Shown here one piece after another: positions 1 to 11,400 of a DNA stretch of 64,000 bases; within the stretch, counting starts at the first letter, position 1; each line of letters starts with the position of its first letter. The notes below the pieces were generated by a model. The model ran no database searches. It saw only the letters and a program-made list of their open reading frames with translations, and was not told where the DNA came from. The stretch is taken from contig OX381718.1 of NCBI GenBank assembly GCA_947462335.1, forward strand, positions 41,012,976-41,076,975, given 5' to 3'. The stretch is from Harmothoe impar (taxonomy: Eukaryota > Annelida > Polychaeta > Phyllodocida > Polynoidae). The translations under genes and the position numbers were made by a program.

Positions 1-91
1 GGCTGAGTACCTGTCCCAGCTTCACTCTAACTGTTGCTGTAGGGTACCGAGATGTGGGCCTTTTAAGTATAGGGGCGTCCCTATGGCCATT

Positions 92-219
92 CGTCAACGG
101 GTGACGGATCCGTCACCATTTTGGCGGATCCTTGACGGGATGGAAATATTAAAATATTTTAATATTTCCATCCCGTCAAGGATCGGCCAAAATGGTGACA
201 GATCCGTCACCCGTTGACG
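92..219. repeat. 128-bp near-perfect palindrome (foldback)
   Basis: The arms 92-155 and 156-219 are reverse complements with about two mismatches, and the central 30 bp (141-170) is a perfect AT-rich palindrome. The outer arms hold GTGACGGATCCGTCAC and GTTGACGG motifs, shared with the foldback just downstream and with the cluster near 59.6 kb. As single-stranded DNA or RNA it would form one long hairpin. No target duplication was identified and nothing is coded; a short open frame on either strand is just the palindrome read through. Confidence 0.85.
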
Positions 220-317
220 GACGGATTTCCATTTTCCTGCTTCCACTGGTCCGTCCGTTGACGGATCCGTCGACGGACGGATCAGTGGATCACTTTTTTG
301 GGTCCTTATGACGGCTA

Positions 318-438
318 ATTTGGCTTCCACCAATCCGTCCGTCGACGGATCCGTCCATCGACGGTCAAAACAGGATCAAATATGGATAAAACACAATCAA
401 ATATGGACGGATCCGTTGACGGACGGATTGGTGGAAGC
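318..438. repeat. GTCCGTCGACGGATCC foldback repeat
   Basis: The left arm (318-354) reads TTGGCTTCCACCAATCCGTC onward and the right arm (405-438) is its reverse complement with few changes, ending in GGTGGAAGC. The arms enclose a short AT-rich loop. The same GGCTTCCAC...GTGGAAGCC frame with GTCCGT/ACGGAC palindromes recurs at 59540-59700, so this is a dispersed foldback family. Superfamily unknown. Confidence 0.75.
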
Positions 439-663
439 AGAAACTGGACGGATCCGTCCAAAATGGACGGATTGGGTGAAATTCCGTCGACGGACAGATC
501 GCAACTCGACGGCAATGGAGTCAGCCCTTAAGTCACTCATCTGAACCTGAAATCAAGCTAACTTTGGTTGTTTTTCTTCAACTCTGGACCATTGGACATG
601 GAACAAAATAAAATTCCACTATCAAAGCATGTTACATTGGCATGTAAACCTAAGATCTATTCC

Positions 664-727
664 CTCACCAGAGCTTCATTTGTGCATCATGACGCCAAAC
701 GATTTACCATATTACAGCACTCTGCGG
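664..727 (+). mobile_element. P1 MITE, right-end fragment
   Basis: The stretch TTCATTTGTGCATCATGACG, then ...ATTACAGCACTCTGCGG, is the right half of the P1 consensus (TTCATGCATCATGACGACAAA ... ATTAAAGCACTATGCGG). The left half and the terminal TTAA are not recognisable. Confidence 0.5.
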
Positions 728-2144
728 CCCCACTCTATATTTAACAATGCATCAGGATGCAATGGGTTCCCTGGAGGACCACTTGTCCTCCAGTAGATCT
801 CATGCCTTGTTGGGTTTGATGTCAGAACATGCTTCGTTCCTAGAATATTATGCCAGAGGCTACATCAGATTTGTGGGATTTGGACGTTGCAGTGGTACGT
901 TGAGTTAGTTCACACTCAATACCAGTAAACAGTCCTTCTTTTTAATGATATCCGATGTCTGTCTGTGAAAGCAATGTGTTTTGTCTCCCTGAATGCGAAA
1001 GGTTGTAACTATATTTCATAATTCTGACATTTCTATTACAATGGCAGCCATATCCCTGCAATTGATTTCTTTGCATGGGCTGAGGAGAAGACATAAAATA
1101 CAGCATCAGTGAAGGTTTTATTGGCTCCATTGATATTGTTTTGTTCTCGACTCAAGGTGTTATTTTCTGCCAAAAACCATTATGATATGGTTCAAAATAC
1201 TTAAAATAGAAGAATTAAATATAGAAATGAATGCTGACAAGAATAGAATATTCTGAATTACTAGGAAAAACTAAAACGTGATCAATATTTAAAGCATGGA
1301 GATACATGAGAAAATAAATCCATTTGCACTTAATTTCACTAACTTCATGGTTACATCCTCAGACAGGAGCCACTGAGTCCAAAATACTTTAAATATCTCA
1401 TTAAAAAGAATCTAAAAACAGTGAAAAAGAGAAAGAAAGGCAATTGAAAAAAGCAATTCTTCAAGTGACGTTAATGATAATCGGTTGACGCCGGTTTTAT
1501 GGATTTTCATCATGACCAAACGAGCCATTTGAAGTCAGCGCATTTAAGGACATTCAAAAAGAAGAAAAGGAAAATGATGTTCTTCAGACACGTTATAATG
1601 GTGGATTTTTTTTAACACGATGTGCGACATGATAGTAGATGTTGACAATGTAGTGAACGAGCAGTATTCAACTTCTGCCTTAACTTCTTACCAATGACTT
1701 ATGACTTCTAACCTGAAGGAAAAATAGAAGTGCCGACCATTTGTATAAGCGATGGTGAAGCTGCTACAGATTTAGGTAGTTTTAGAAAAGATTCAAAATA
1801 CCACCTGAATCAGATCAAGGTCCACATCTGCGTGTATAAACATAAGGACTCATGCTCGAGAATTTACATTTGGGCTAACACTATGACATATGACGTACCA
1901 AGTATATTCATAGGCCAAGTTAAGAGGTAAAGGGATAGGTGACGAAACATATAATATGGTCAGCGTGGGCATCCTATGTAATTTTAAAGGAGGTGCATCA
2001 TGCCAATCCGTTGGGAGTTTATCTATCCTATAGGATCCGCATGCATACAAATCTGGCATGTTACACTCAGCCGTGCGTCAGCTAATCACACACACACACA
2101 GAAGAAGTAGAATCACTGTAACTCTCAAATGGGGGTCCAACACC
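728..2144. other. No recognisable feature
   Basis: AT-rich sequence without long open frames, recognisable splice-site pairs or repeats I can place. A short CA microsatellite (about 2087-2100) lies near the end, and a weak P1-like patch (GTGCATCATGCC) lies near 1994. Confidence 0.5.
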
Positions 2145-2291
2145 GATCACTGAGGTAACTCTCTCCAGGACTCTAAAGTGAATCCCAATCATCAGGGAGT
2201 CTTAGAATAGGAGTCATTATAGAGTTATTATAGAGTCCTGCTAATGTTAGGAAGTCACTTAAGAGTCCTGGGGAGAGTTACATCAGTGATC
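2145..2291. mobile_element. 147-bp inverted-repeat MITE
   Basis: The left arm 2145-2180 (GATCACTGAGGTAACTCTCT onward) and right arm 2255-2291 (ending AGAGTTACATCAGTGATC) are imperfect inverted repeats of about 36 bp. The interior repeats AGAGTCCT-like words. No clear target duplication; superfamily not assigned. Confidence 0.7.
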
Positions 2292-2863
2292 AAGTCATGA
2301 CCCAAACTGCCCCATATGTCTGGGCTCTCCACAAAGATATTATGATTTGCATTTCATCCAACCCCTGAAGTTTATGCCCAAAGAGAAGTGGCCGTGATAG
2401 TCATGCCATTCCCGATATACCAACTTTAATGGAAATGATGAATTAGCCGCAGGGGGATTGCCAGGAGTAATCAAAATATGTCGTCCCATCTGCTCTTTTC
2501 AAAATTTCATTATTTGTAACTAGAACCATGTCCTAGGGACAATTGAAAATAGATCTGTTTTCGTTTTACTTTTAAAACTCAGAAATTGGATTTAGCCCAG
2601 ATGATTCATATCGATAACAATATTCCAGGTCCTCCGTTTAATTATACGGAAATTGATACAAATGATGTTCCCTTTCAAATGTAGCCCACTGCTGGGGAAT
2701 GAATTTGATCTGATGAGAAAATAACAAGTAAATGTCTAGTTATTGTATTTTTAATTGGTTTCCTTAATTACAAAACCGGGTTCTGTCAAATACAACCATA
2801 TGTCAAGCCATCTGGATTTGGGTTAATTAATGGAATATTCTGTAGTTGGTCTCTTACTACGGT

Positions 2864-3386
2864 TGTAACACATGAGATCAAAAACCAGACAAGGTAAATT
2901 AGACTTTAATAAACGACGACTTTATTTATGAAGTAAACGTTGGTGTATTATAGTACAGGTATAACCATCGGATATACAGGATCAGAACAGATATATAATA
3001 CAGTGGGCAACTCTATAGCATAGAGTTGGACCCGGAGCACAGGGTGGTCATGTCACGACAGTCCCAAACCTGACTGACTTCCAATGGAGAAGCAGCTGTC
3101 TTATATACACCGCTGCGTAGGCCACGTGACCGTACTAGCAGCGCCACCTGTTAGGTTTAGTTATGTAAAACGATTATATAATGACTACCGAAGGTAACCG
3201 AGGGTAGTACCGGTACACTACCGTATATAACCGAACTAGAAGAGTCGGTATGTGTAACGAACAGACGATACTAGTTGGATGAATAAAACAGTTTAGTATA
3301 CAATAGAAACCGCGTTGTTTTACATCATAACAACATATAATAGATATACAACAATAACAGTTTAGACTAATAGTCAACCCGTTACA
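2864..3386 (-). mobile_element. Candidate solo LTR of a retrotransposon
   Basis: The 523-bp block begins TGTAACA and ends GTTACA, the TG...CA inverted ends usual for LTRs. Read on the minus strand it has a TATA box (GTATATAAGACAGC, near 3100-3110) followed about 175 bp downstream by AATAAA (2921-2926). That gives a promoter-then-polyadenylation order, consistent with U3-R-U5. A CACGTG E-box lies near 3123 in the U3 part. No internal gag or pol sequence flanks it, so it is a solo LTR if the call is right. The adjacent 5-mers (ACGGT and CTTCC) do not match, so target duplication is missing or the ends are slightly off. Ty3/gypsy versus BEL cannot be told. Confidence 0.6.
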
Positions 3387-3634
3387 CTTCCTTTGTTTTG
3401 GAATTCATTGATTAAAACCATGTCAATTGATTTCTGTTGTGGTTTATAGTTGCATGCAATTATTCCATTCACTATAGCCTCTATTTACCATTATATACTA
3501 TTATGTTTTCTATTTAGTTCAGAAAGTAGAAGAAATTGGTAATACTATGTAGGCCTATATTATATGTACTTGTGCATGTTCTAGACTCGAGAACATAACA
3601 TAATTATGTACCACAACACCTTGCAAAAATGCCT

Positions 3635-3795
3635 ACCTTGCGTATAAGCCGCACACCTAACTTTGACATATTATATATAAGCGGCAGAGGGGTTCTGAAA
3701 AAACCCTATATAGGCATGACTGTTTGGTATTCAAAGAAAGCTGAGTCTGACTTGCGTACAAGCCGCGGCTCAGACGCGAGGTTTTATAGTAAATA
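3635..3795. mobile_element. CGCGTATAAGCCGC-type MITE, degraded copy
   Basis: The left end reads CTTGCGTATAAGCCGCAC and the right end GACGCGAGGTTTTATAGTA, inverted with respect to each other. The family is better preserved at 5086-5311. Confidence 0.6.
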
Positions 3796-4565
3796 CAATA
3801 TTTGACTAAAGTGGATTACTTTTCCAGCCTGTGAGGAAAGGAAACATTTGAAACTAGCAACAGTTATTTTAAAACAGATTTCATAAACATTTTGGCATTA
3901 TGAATCGAAAAATAAACACAAAGGAAGACTCGTTTAGGTCTTCTGTCAGGGTTATTTCACTTGCTGAAGTTAAATTGGGGCCGAATTTGGCCATAAGGCC
4001 TCAACTTCAACTCATGAAATAACAGACCTAAACCCGCGAACTTTCGTCTATATAGTTTACCCCCTGGAATTATGTAGTTGTGAATAGGCTGAACGATCAG
4101 ATGTTCACATCCTACACACAATAAGCAAAGTTGATACTATTCATATTTTCCACAGTCGATTTACCCTGTTTCTACCCTAGTGACGTGCTGCTATGGTTAC
4201 CGCCCAATCATAATGTACACTCTGTCATGGAGACCAGAAGTGATCCGACACGTCATTAACTCCTATACATTAAATGCATACTCATGACATAACACACGTC
4301 ATCACTCTCATAATACATGTTCTGGGGCCTGTTTCAGAACTGAGAACACCTATGCTTTAAAAGTTATCATGCCAGATTACACATGCGAGCATGTTTAAAT
4401 TCGAGCCGTTTTTCTCCCTCGGGCTTGAAGACCTGCTTTAAAGATTATTACCGATCATCATCAATCTTCCGTCATGTCATCGCAATGGTCTAATAAACAA
4501 AAGCAAATGTGTTGATTTAATGAGGAACCAATAAAGGCATACCTCTTAAGCAAATAAGTTATTTC
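3796..4565. other. No recognisable feature
   Basis: Mixed-composition, intron-like sequence. I see no open frame, repeat or RNA gene that I can support. Confidence 0.5.
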
Positions 4566-4700
4566 CAGGGGCGGATCCAGGGGGGGGGGGCAAGGGGCGC
4601 GCCCCCCCCCCCTATTTTTCTGTACATTTTAATTTCAACACCCCCAATGCTGTAGGTATTACAGCGCCCCCCCTTTCCAAAATTCCTGGATCCGCCACTG
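4566..4700. mobile_element. hAT-like MITE, CAGKGGCGGATCC ends
   Basis: Ends CAGGGGCGGATCCAGG and CCTGGATCCGCCACTG are inverted repeats with G/C homopolymer runs just inside. ATTTC occurs directly on both sides (4561-4565 and 4701-4705), giving a 5-bp target duplication. CAGNG-type ends with short duplications fit hAT-type elements, including 5-bp-duplicating hAT groups. Confidence 0.75.
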
Positions 4701-5085
4701 ATTTCCCTCAATTTTGGAGAAAAACCTTTTCTGATCGACTTGGAGGTGGGGGGGGGGTGGGCAGGCAATATGCCCCATTTAGAGTGTATTCATTACTTTT
4801 GAAACAGGCCCATGTGGGCTGCATGTATGGTACATTATGAGTCTACTATGTGTAGTGAGTGACTTACATTATGCATGTTTCCTGGCCCTGTATCATAAGG
4901 TGTTATGAGACTGTTATGTATATTGGTCTAACTTTACCATGACTCAGCAGTTCTGAATTAGGGGTGGATATGGATCTGCTGTCATGGTTCATCAGGGAGC
5001 GGTGATCAGTCAGGCATAGATCACCTGGTATTGGGGAGCCATAGTAAGGTAAATTCACCTTGGGTCGGACACTTGAATTTCTGCT

Positions 5086-5311
5086 TACCATAAAACCTCG
5101 CGTACAAGCCGTGGCTAGTACGGGAGTCAGATCGGTGGTGCGGCTTATAGGATCGGCCCAGGGTCGGGGTGCGGCTTATATGCAAGATTTTGCTATTATA
5201 ATACAGTAAAAAAGTCACCATAATCAGATCGCTGGTGTCGCTTATAGGATCGGTCCAAACTCTAGGTGCGGCTTATACGCGAGTTAGGTTTATACGCGAG
5301 GTTTTATGGTA
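5086..5311. mobile_element. CGCGTATAAGCCGC-type MITE
   Basis: Terminal inverted repeats TACCATAAAACCTCGCGTAC and ACGCGAGGTTTTATGGTA bound a 226-bp element. Inside, the motif GTGCGGCTTATA-GGATCGG-CCA recurs three times. Related copies lie at 3635-3795 and 28930-29160. No target duplication was settled. Confidence 0.8.
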
Positions 5312-8044
5312 TACAAACATTATAATCTATTTATCTCTGAATAACAGTAATGTTTAAGTATCATCATTTCCAATACAATACATCAACATAATGTATTTTG
5401 TAGATCTTGTTATGGCTTCCTTCAGAACAGTAAGTAACTGTTGCCTAACACTATCTGCTTACACGCCACTATTCCTTTACAGCAGCAGACTGTACTCCCT
5501 GCAAAGGGTGCCTCACTAAATGAATCTATCAGATGCTTCATATCTCAGACCAGATGGTATCGTAATAGACACATTAGTTACTGGGCTAAATAAATGAACA
5601 GCACCTGAGTGGGTGATGCCAGACGGGTTTCCATGGCCAAGGTTGTTCTATAAAGCTTACAATACACAAAGCCTAGACGACCAATATTATATTAGTCTTG
5701 GTTGGAATAACTACCATTGAAGTAATTTCACCAATGAAATGACGATGGATGGTCTAACTTGTGACCATCAAACCTTGGCTGATTTGCCTTTAACACGCTC
5801 AACATGAACATATTAGTAGCCATTACTTGAAAGTCGTTTTGGTTAGATATGAATCATAGTCCCTACATGCAGATAAGACTTAGCATATCACTTTCTCCTA
5901 GGCCACCTCTAGGGTTTATGATCCCAATTAGGAACTGAAAATGAGATACTCAGTGCAACATAGTTAAAGTCTTTCAAGACAAATTTAACTTTATTGACCA
6001 CAATCCTTAGATTTAAGATCTCAGTATTCAATCATCCGGGTTTTGATGTTTTGCATCTTCCTTTTGGTTTCCATTTTTTCTAACCATCGTAATGAATGTG
6101 GTCGCTGGTTGCCCCCTGCCTGAATGTTGTACAGGCCCTACAGCAGGAACTAGCGACGTATGAGGCGGGTCTGTGGGCGATAATTGGGGTCAGTAACTAA
6201 GCAGTTCCCACGGCCGGCAAGATGAGGCCATCAATGTCCGTCAGGGGGTGCGGTGGTCGGTGTTAACCATTTAAAGGTGGCCTATTAATTTAATGTATTA
6301 GGTCTTTTGTTGGAGTGATGCATGAATGCAGCCCGGCGTCTGACTCACATTGACTGCATACATAGTTGGCCGGATGTTTTATATGTTACGCCTTGTATCT
6401 GAATCCATAGTACAATATGAATTTCACATGCCTATCAAACAGTAAAGAGTGCGAACATTGATAGTTATAATTATAATGCCTCAGTTAGGCTACTAGAAAA
6501 GAAACTTGATGAATACCATCATAAGTATTGTTAATAAAAATAAAAATAAGATTAAGAACGAATGTGGAACTGAATGACTTAAAGAATTATTTGACTCTTC
6601 TTATCAATGAATTTAAACCCACTTCAATAGCCCTCTTCCGCCCATTAGTGGCATCAAAAGAAAAAGATATTGTGCTCTAATGCTTCCAGGTGATATGAAA
6701 TATTCAAGGGAAAAACAGAATCCTAAGAGTATTCAAAAATGATGAGATCAGAAAGCTGTGTTTACCAAAGCGAGAAATGTATTGTGGGTCATTTTTTGGC
6801 AACACAATCCGGACAACACACCTCAAACAAGACCTTGAATCAGATGAAATTTCTCTATTCCAATTTCCACAGACAAATTTGTTCCAGATACCATCTGACA
6901 ATTAATTGGCACTGTCTGCTTTTGATATGTTGAATTAATGACTTTTAAATGGCTCCTTCGTGGGCGTTGAAAATAAATCCGGTGAAATTGGTTTCGGCTA
7001 TTTTTAACGATTTCGCAGAAAACATTGTCATTGCACTGTTATCAATGTAATATGAGTACTGACTCTGTTATCAACTTGCAAGGGACAATTTCAAAATTAA
7101 CAAATCTGAATTACAAAATCTGAATTATTGAAGATTCATAAGAATTATTGGAAATTCACAGGAATTAATCATCTTAATAAGCTTCAAGGAGCAGGAGTAT
7201 TCAACAATTTCATCCTTTCATTCTACCACATAATACTCAGTACAGATAATCAACAACCTCTTGAATAAAATAACAATGTAAAATAATCAGTTTAGTGATC
7301 ACAGGGTAAAAGAATTGAATACCATAAAAACTTAAAACAGGAAAAAGCATTCCACGGTCTCCCGGAGGAGCAAACACCAATTTTAGGAGAAAGACATTCT
7401 GCAGAAGAGACAGTTGAGGAATTTCCCTCTGTGCTGGGAAATCTTCCAGTGCATTGTCTGTTCTCCCCGTCAAAGTATACCCGGCCTGGATTCGCAGGTT
7501 TTTATGGTTAGGTCGTCCGTGGGTACAAATGCACAAAATAATATGGGTACAATGGCAGCATTTAGGAAGAGAAACGAGGGTCGTGCTGGGGTTTATATCT
7601 GTAGAAAAGGAGTGCATCTCGTGGTATAGACTTGGTCTAGACTCAAAACGAGTCACATACATTTTCATATTAGTTTATGACATATTATGGGCTGGTGTCC
7701 TGATTCGTAGCAATGACAAAATGACAGCCTTAGCATTAGGACCGTTACCTATCGTTGTGGAAGTGCCTGGGTAGGATCAAATAATTCGTCTTCCCAGATC
7801 TGCCTTCAATGTGAGGAATAACAAGACTAATTTATGTGGTCTTCACATTAAAAGAGAAACCCAAGTTCCTTTAAAAACCTCTATTCCTGGCTTTAAGGCA
7901 GGTTTAGATCAATAATATGATCAGTTCTTTTTCGTTTGTAGCATTTGACTGATATAATGTGTCGTCCTCTATGCTACAGTCCTACTAAACACAATTGTAA
8001 GAGTTGGTGAATAAGAGTTTATTGCCCCAGTCATGTCCTCTGCT
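5312..8044. other. 2.7 kb without a recognised feature
   Basis: Intron-like sequence. The longest frames are a 143-codon frame on the minus strand (7237-7668) and overlapping plus-strand frames (7414-7774). None shows a recognisable domain, and their overlap on opposite strands argues against coding. No P1 copy was seen here, which is unusual for this window. Confidence 0.5.
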
Positions 8045-8279
8045 GTTTGACCGCATAAAAGGTCCCATAGTCATTTAATGTGCCATGTATTTTGATGTCA
8101 TGTTACATGGATGCAGCCCTGATCAGGCTTCTATGAATGCATCATGCCGAACCTTTGGGAATGTATCAACCCCGTAGGGTCATCACTTCAATGTATCACA
8201 GCCAAGGTACTCAAGAAGGTTGTATTCATGCATCAGAACAATAATGCATTAAAGTACAATGCGGCCGTTAAGGGGTTAA
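8045..8279 (+). mobile_element. P1 MITE (piggyBac-type ends)
   Basis: The order is ACCGCATA, GTCATTTAATGTGCCATG, GCAGCCCTG, GAATGCATCATGCCGAACC, GTAGGGTCA, TTCATGCATCAG, GCATTAAAGTACAATGCGG, and a right end AAGGGGTTAA. This matches the P1 consensus from left to right; the terminal TTAA is at 8276-8279. Confidence 0.75.
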
Positions 8280-8553
8280 CCATATTATTCCCCCTTTTTG
8301 TGGAACAAGTCCCCTGCCCCCTTGAAGTGGAGTAATTGGAGAATGTGTAGCCGCAGGCAGTCCCCAAGCAGAGCCTTTGGTGAGGATCTTTGCCAAAAAC
8401 GGGGGTGAGATTACATGGCGAGGAGGAGAGGGGCCTTGCTGTCATGAATTCATATTTGATAAGAAAAAGTGAAAGAATGCAGATTTTGTAACAATTGTGG
8501 TTTTGAGTACGATGGACGATTAGGGATAGGGTTTGAATGTCTGGGCTGTAAAA

Positions 8554-8690
8554 GCAGGACAGGACAGGGCAAGACAGGGCAGCGCAGAGCAGGGCAAGGC
8601 AGGGCAAGGCAGGGCAAGGCAGGGCAAGGCAGGGCAAGGCAGGGCAAGGCAAGGCAAGGCAAGGCAAGGCAATGTAGGGCAAGGCAGGCA
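8554..8690 (+). repeat. GGGCA/AGGCA minisatellite
   Basis: About 137 bp of 5-bp words arranged as a 10-bp unit (AGGGCAAGGC), collapsing to AGGCA repeats at the right. It is open in several frames on both strands, producing spurious low-complexity frames such as Ala-Leu-Pro-Cys repeats on the minus strand. These are not genes. Confidence 0.95.
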
Positions 8691-8723
8691 AGGGGGGTGG
8701 GGTAGAGGTAGATTTGATGATGG

Positions 8724-8925
8724 TTAATTTCCTAGTGTCCCTAAAAGATGACATTTGTCGTCATGATACATCGATGCAGCCCTGGCAAGTAATTCAATGG
8801 AGGCTGCTTTGGTGCATCATGCTGACCCCCCGGGAGTGCCTCGACCCTGTGGATCAACCCAGTGCATCAAGGCGACCTAGGTCATGATACATGAGTACAT
8901 TATGCTATCCTTATCCTTAATATGT
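8724..8925 (+). mobile_element. P1 MITE, diverged
   Basis: Contains TTTGTCGTCATGATACATCG, GCAGCCCTGGCAAGTAA, GTGCATCATGCTGACCC and TTATGCTATCCTTA in P1 order. The ends are worn. Confidence 0.65.
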
Positions 8926-9084
8926 CAGGTGGGCTGCTCAGTTCAGCAGGGTTGAGGTAGGTGCGACTGAGGGTCTAAGGTCAACTCATAGTGTCTGCCA
9001 TCTTGGCAATTTCACCTGTTGCCCTGGACTTGTAGTAACTTCTAGCTGAAGTTATAGGATATCATTTTAACCATGCAAGGATGG

Positions 9085-9278
9085 CAAAACACTTTTATAA
9101 GTCTTTTGTTACCATGTTACATTCATGCATCCCTAGTGAAGAGCTCAGCAGGGTCTTTGGGGTTGTGACACTCCCGAACAGATCACGTGGGTGGTAGCAA
9201 GTTACTTGCCAGCTCTGCATCGGTGCATCGTGATGACAAATGTTGCTTTGAGGCAGAATGGCACCCTGAAAGGGTTAA
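9085..9278 (+). mobile_element. P1 MITE, diverged
   Basis: Contains CATGTTACATTCATGCAT, AAGTTACTTGCCAGCTCTGC, GGTGCATCGTGATGACAAAT and the end CTGAAAGGGTTAA (TTAA 9275-9278). Confidence 0.65.
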
Positions 9279-9390
9279 CTCGTACCAGGGTTCTGTGAAA
9301 GCCCACTTCCCTCCTAGCAGTCCTTATATTTACTGGCTGCCCAGCCATGCAAATTGGTTGAAACTTTAGAGTAAGCATGCCATGATTTAT

Positions 9391-9545
9391 AACCCTTTGA
9401 GGGTCACATACATATCGTTCACTGTCATGTTACCCTCATGTAGCCCTGGTGAGTAACTGGTAAGGGCTGCATTCAGGCATCATGTCCGCCCTCAGGGGTT
9501 GATACACTCTCAGCATGATGCCTGAATGCAGGGATGGTGGGTATA
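9391..9545 (+). mobile_element. P1 MITE, left two-thirds
   Basis: Starts AACCCTTTGAGGGTC and continues with GTAGCCCTGGTGAGTAACTG, GGGCTGCATTCAGGCATCAT, GGTTGATACACTC and CAGCATGATGCCTGAATGCA. The right end is missing. Confidence 0.65.
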
Positions 9546-9656
9546 CTGACTAGTTAGTGCTAAGTTTGCCATCCTGCTGACAAATGAAAAAACTACAGAG
9601 TAGAGCTAAACATAGGTGAGCTAATATAATTGCACACTGCACCTAGATTGGACCAA

Positions 9657-9898
9657 GGCAAAAAAAGAGGTTCGTTTCAGGTCACCCGACCGACCCTATC
9701 AAAACAGGGCCAACCCTAGGTTTTTTATGCAATTTTTTGTATTTTTGTTATTTTACCTTTTTTTGGGGTCAATTTTAGGGTCTTCAGAGATGCTGGCTCG
9801 TACTTTCATGTTTAAAAAAAAGGTAAAGGAAAAATATCCGACCTACCGACCCGACATTTTCTTGCCATGTTAGCTGAAACAAACCTGTTTTTTTTGCC
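9657..9898. mobile_element. GACCCGACCGACC-type MITE
   Basis: The ends GGCAAAAAAAGAGGTTCGTT and AAACAAACCTGTTTTTTTTG are inverted repeats. Inside them GTCACCCGACCGACC on the left faces GACCTACCGACCCGACA on the right. Length about 242 bp. Superfamily not assigned. Confidence 0.65.
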
Positions 9899-10074
9899 CG
9901 ATAACCCCCCATGTCAATAACCAGGAGGATATTATCACAAAGAGTCAAAGATGACTTGCTGATGCTCTAGGACCATGACCCGGAGACTGAGAACTGTGTT
10001 TTGAAAGTCCCATTACACTAATTTAATACACTAATTAATTAGCACATATGAAGCTGGGATTTGCCAGATACACT

Positions 10075-10395
10075 GAAAGGGTTAGTCAGTACAGACTATC
10101 CTAGGTTGGTCATATGAGTGTTAGTCACAATGGCCAAGTTATATTCAAAAATGACCGAGGGGTCAGTCAGTAGTGGCTAACCTAGATTCATCATTGGTGT
10201 GTTGTATTCGTATACCACTAGTTGGTGCCACCTGTGATGACCACTCAGTGGCTCCACCTGGAAATTAAAAGGTTGGTCAGTACTGACCAACCTGACAATA
10301 ATAACTTACCTAGGTTGGTTGTATAGGAAGCCAAAAAATGACTAACTAGGTTAGGTACTAGTGACTGAGAGATTGGTCGTATAGGGAGCCTAGGA
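10075..10395. repeat. GGTTGGTCAGTACTGACC palindromic repeat cluster
   Basis: Variants of GGTTAGTCAGTA / TACTGACCAACC recur in both orientations. At 10271-10292 the words GGTTGGTCAGT and ACTGACCAACC abut to give a perfect 22-bp palindrome. Probably a decayed foldback element. Confidence 0.55.
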
Positions 10396-11100
10396 ATATC
10401 AGTGTAACGAGGGGGGTTGATGGGTTGTTCTTTCGCAATGGGCTGGAACCAAAACTCCCAGCTGACAAAACTATGTTATTTTACGTCAGAACTACATTTA
10501 TATGACGTTTTGCCACAGAGCCATAGAGAAACGTTATATAAAATTGTATAATGTTTTAAGTTTCTTGGGCTGCCTTGGTGGATAGTTGTGACAATTTGAG
10601 TAATTGGCCCGGCGATTGACAGGTACAAGAGGAAAATGAAGAACTTGGTGTGTGTGGCTTATTATCCCGGTAAGGGAGTGATCATTTATAAACAACTGAG
10701 AGGATTAGTGTATAAGGGGGGGGGGGTCCAGAAAGTTTGGATCCCATGTTAGTGATGGGGGGGGGGGCATAAATGATTGAGCCAACAAGCCAGCGTGTTG
10801 CTACAGCTAGAGGGTGTACACCTCCTTCATTTACCAACACTCTTGTTGAAATGACCACTCCTTAAGGTCCCTCTCATGTTGAAGTGTGACGATCAATTTG
10901 GGAAGCTCTGGCCATATTTGACAGTTTAAAGGAAGCAAATCACTAACTCTATACCCTTATAGGTGCATTACTACAGAACAGGTAACAACCCACTAGTGCT
11001 GCATTCAATCATGCATTGATAACAAATTATGATTAAGGAAGTGTGCATGCCTGTATTCATATTATAACCGATGCCGTACAATATGTCAGAGTTCTTAAAG
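10396..11100. other. Mostly featureless; partial CCCAGC element and G-runs
   Basis: Around 10457-10560, CCCAGCTGACAAAACTATGTTATTTTACG (split here as CCCAGCTGACA + TATGTTATTTTACG) and ACGTTATATAA match one half of the TA-flanked element at 32400-32530. Two poly-G runs lie near 10709 and 10757. A 47-nt open stretch between AG and GTAAGG (10623-10669) has a poor acceptor and is not called. Confidence 0.45.
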
Positions 11101-11150
11101 TCATAGCGATTTGTTTGATTTAAATTTGAATGTTTCCAATGTTAATGTTG

Positions 11151-11182
11151 TTTTCTTTTTTTTTCTATTTGCAGGTAAGTGA
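11151..11182 (+). other. Recursive-splice-like site 1 (AG|GTAAGT, zero-length exon)
   Basis: An almost pure pyrimidine tract (11151-11170) ends in TTTGCAG|GTAAGTGA, with the acceptor AG at 11173-11174 and the donor GT at 11175-11176. A TTAATG that could serve as branch site lies about 30 nt upstream. Strong acceptor directly joined to strong donor is the signature of recursive (ratchet) splice sites in long introns. There is no transcript evidence, so function is inference. The flanks are paralogous to those of site 2 at 42609. Confidence 0.6.
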
Positions 11183-11289
11183 ACCTATTATCTACTGGAT
11201 GAAGCTGTACTCCATGCCGGTCTGATAAGTTCTATTTAAAATGTCACTCTTAGTTCATCATGTATGATAGGCTTAATACATTATACATT

Positions 11290-11400
11290 GCGTCCTGGCT
11301 ACTAACTCTACTTGGCTGCATTCATGCACCATGCTGACCCTTCTAGAGAATAACTCCCTCATAGTATCAGTGTGGTGCATGAATACAAATCTGGCAAAAA
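11290..11400 (+). mobile_element. P1 MITE fragment
   Basis: Middle part of P1: GGCTGCATTCATGCACCATG, CTGACCCTTCTAGAG and CAGTGTGGTGCATGAAT. It lies just downstream of recursive-splice-like site 1. Confidence 0.5.

Noticed and set aside
7237..7774. 143-codon minus and 106-codon plus overlapping frames
   Set aside because: Mutually overlapping on opposite strands, no recognised motif, no good splice sites around them.
8233..8754. 173-codon minus-strand frame rich in Ala-Leu-Pro-Cys
   Set aside because: It is the 5/10-bp GGGCA minisatellite and flanking P1 sequence read through; several frames on both strands are equally open.
10623..10669. 47-nt stretch between GACAG and GTAAGG
   Set aside because: Acceptor lacks a pyrimidine tract; kept only as a note.
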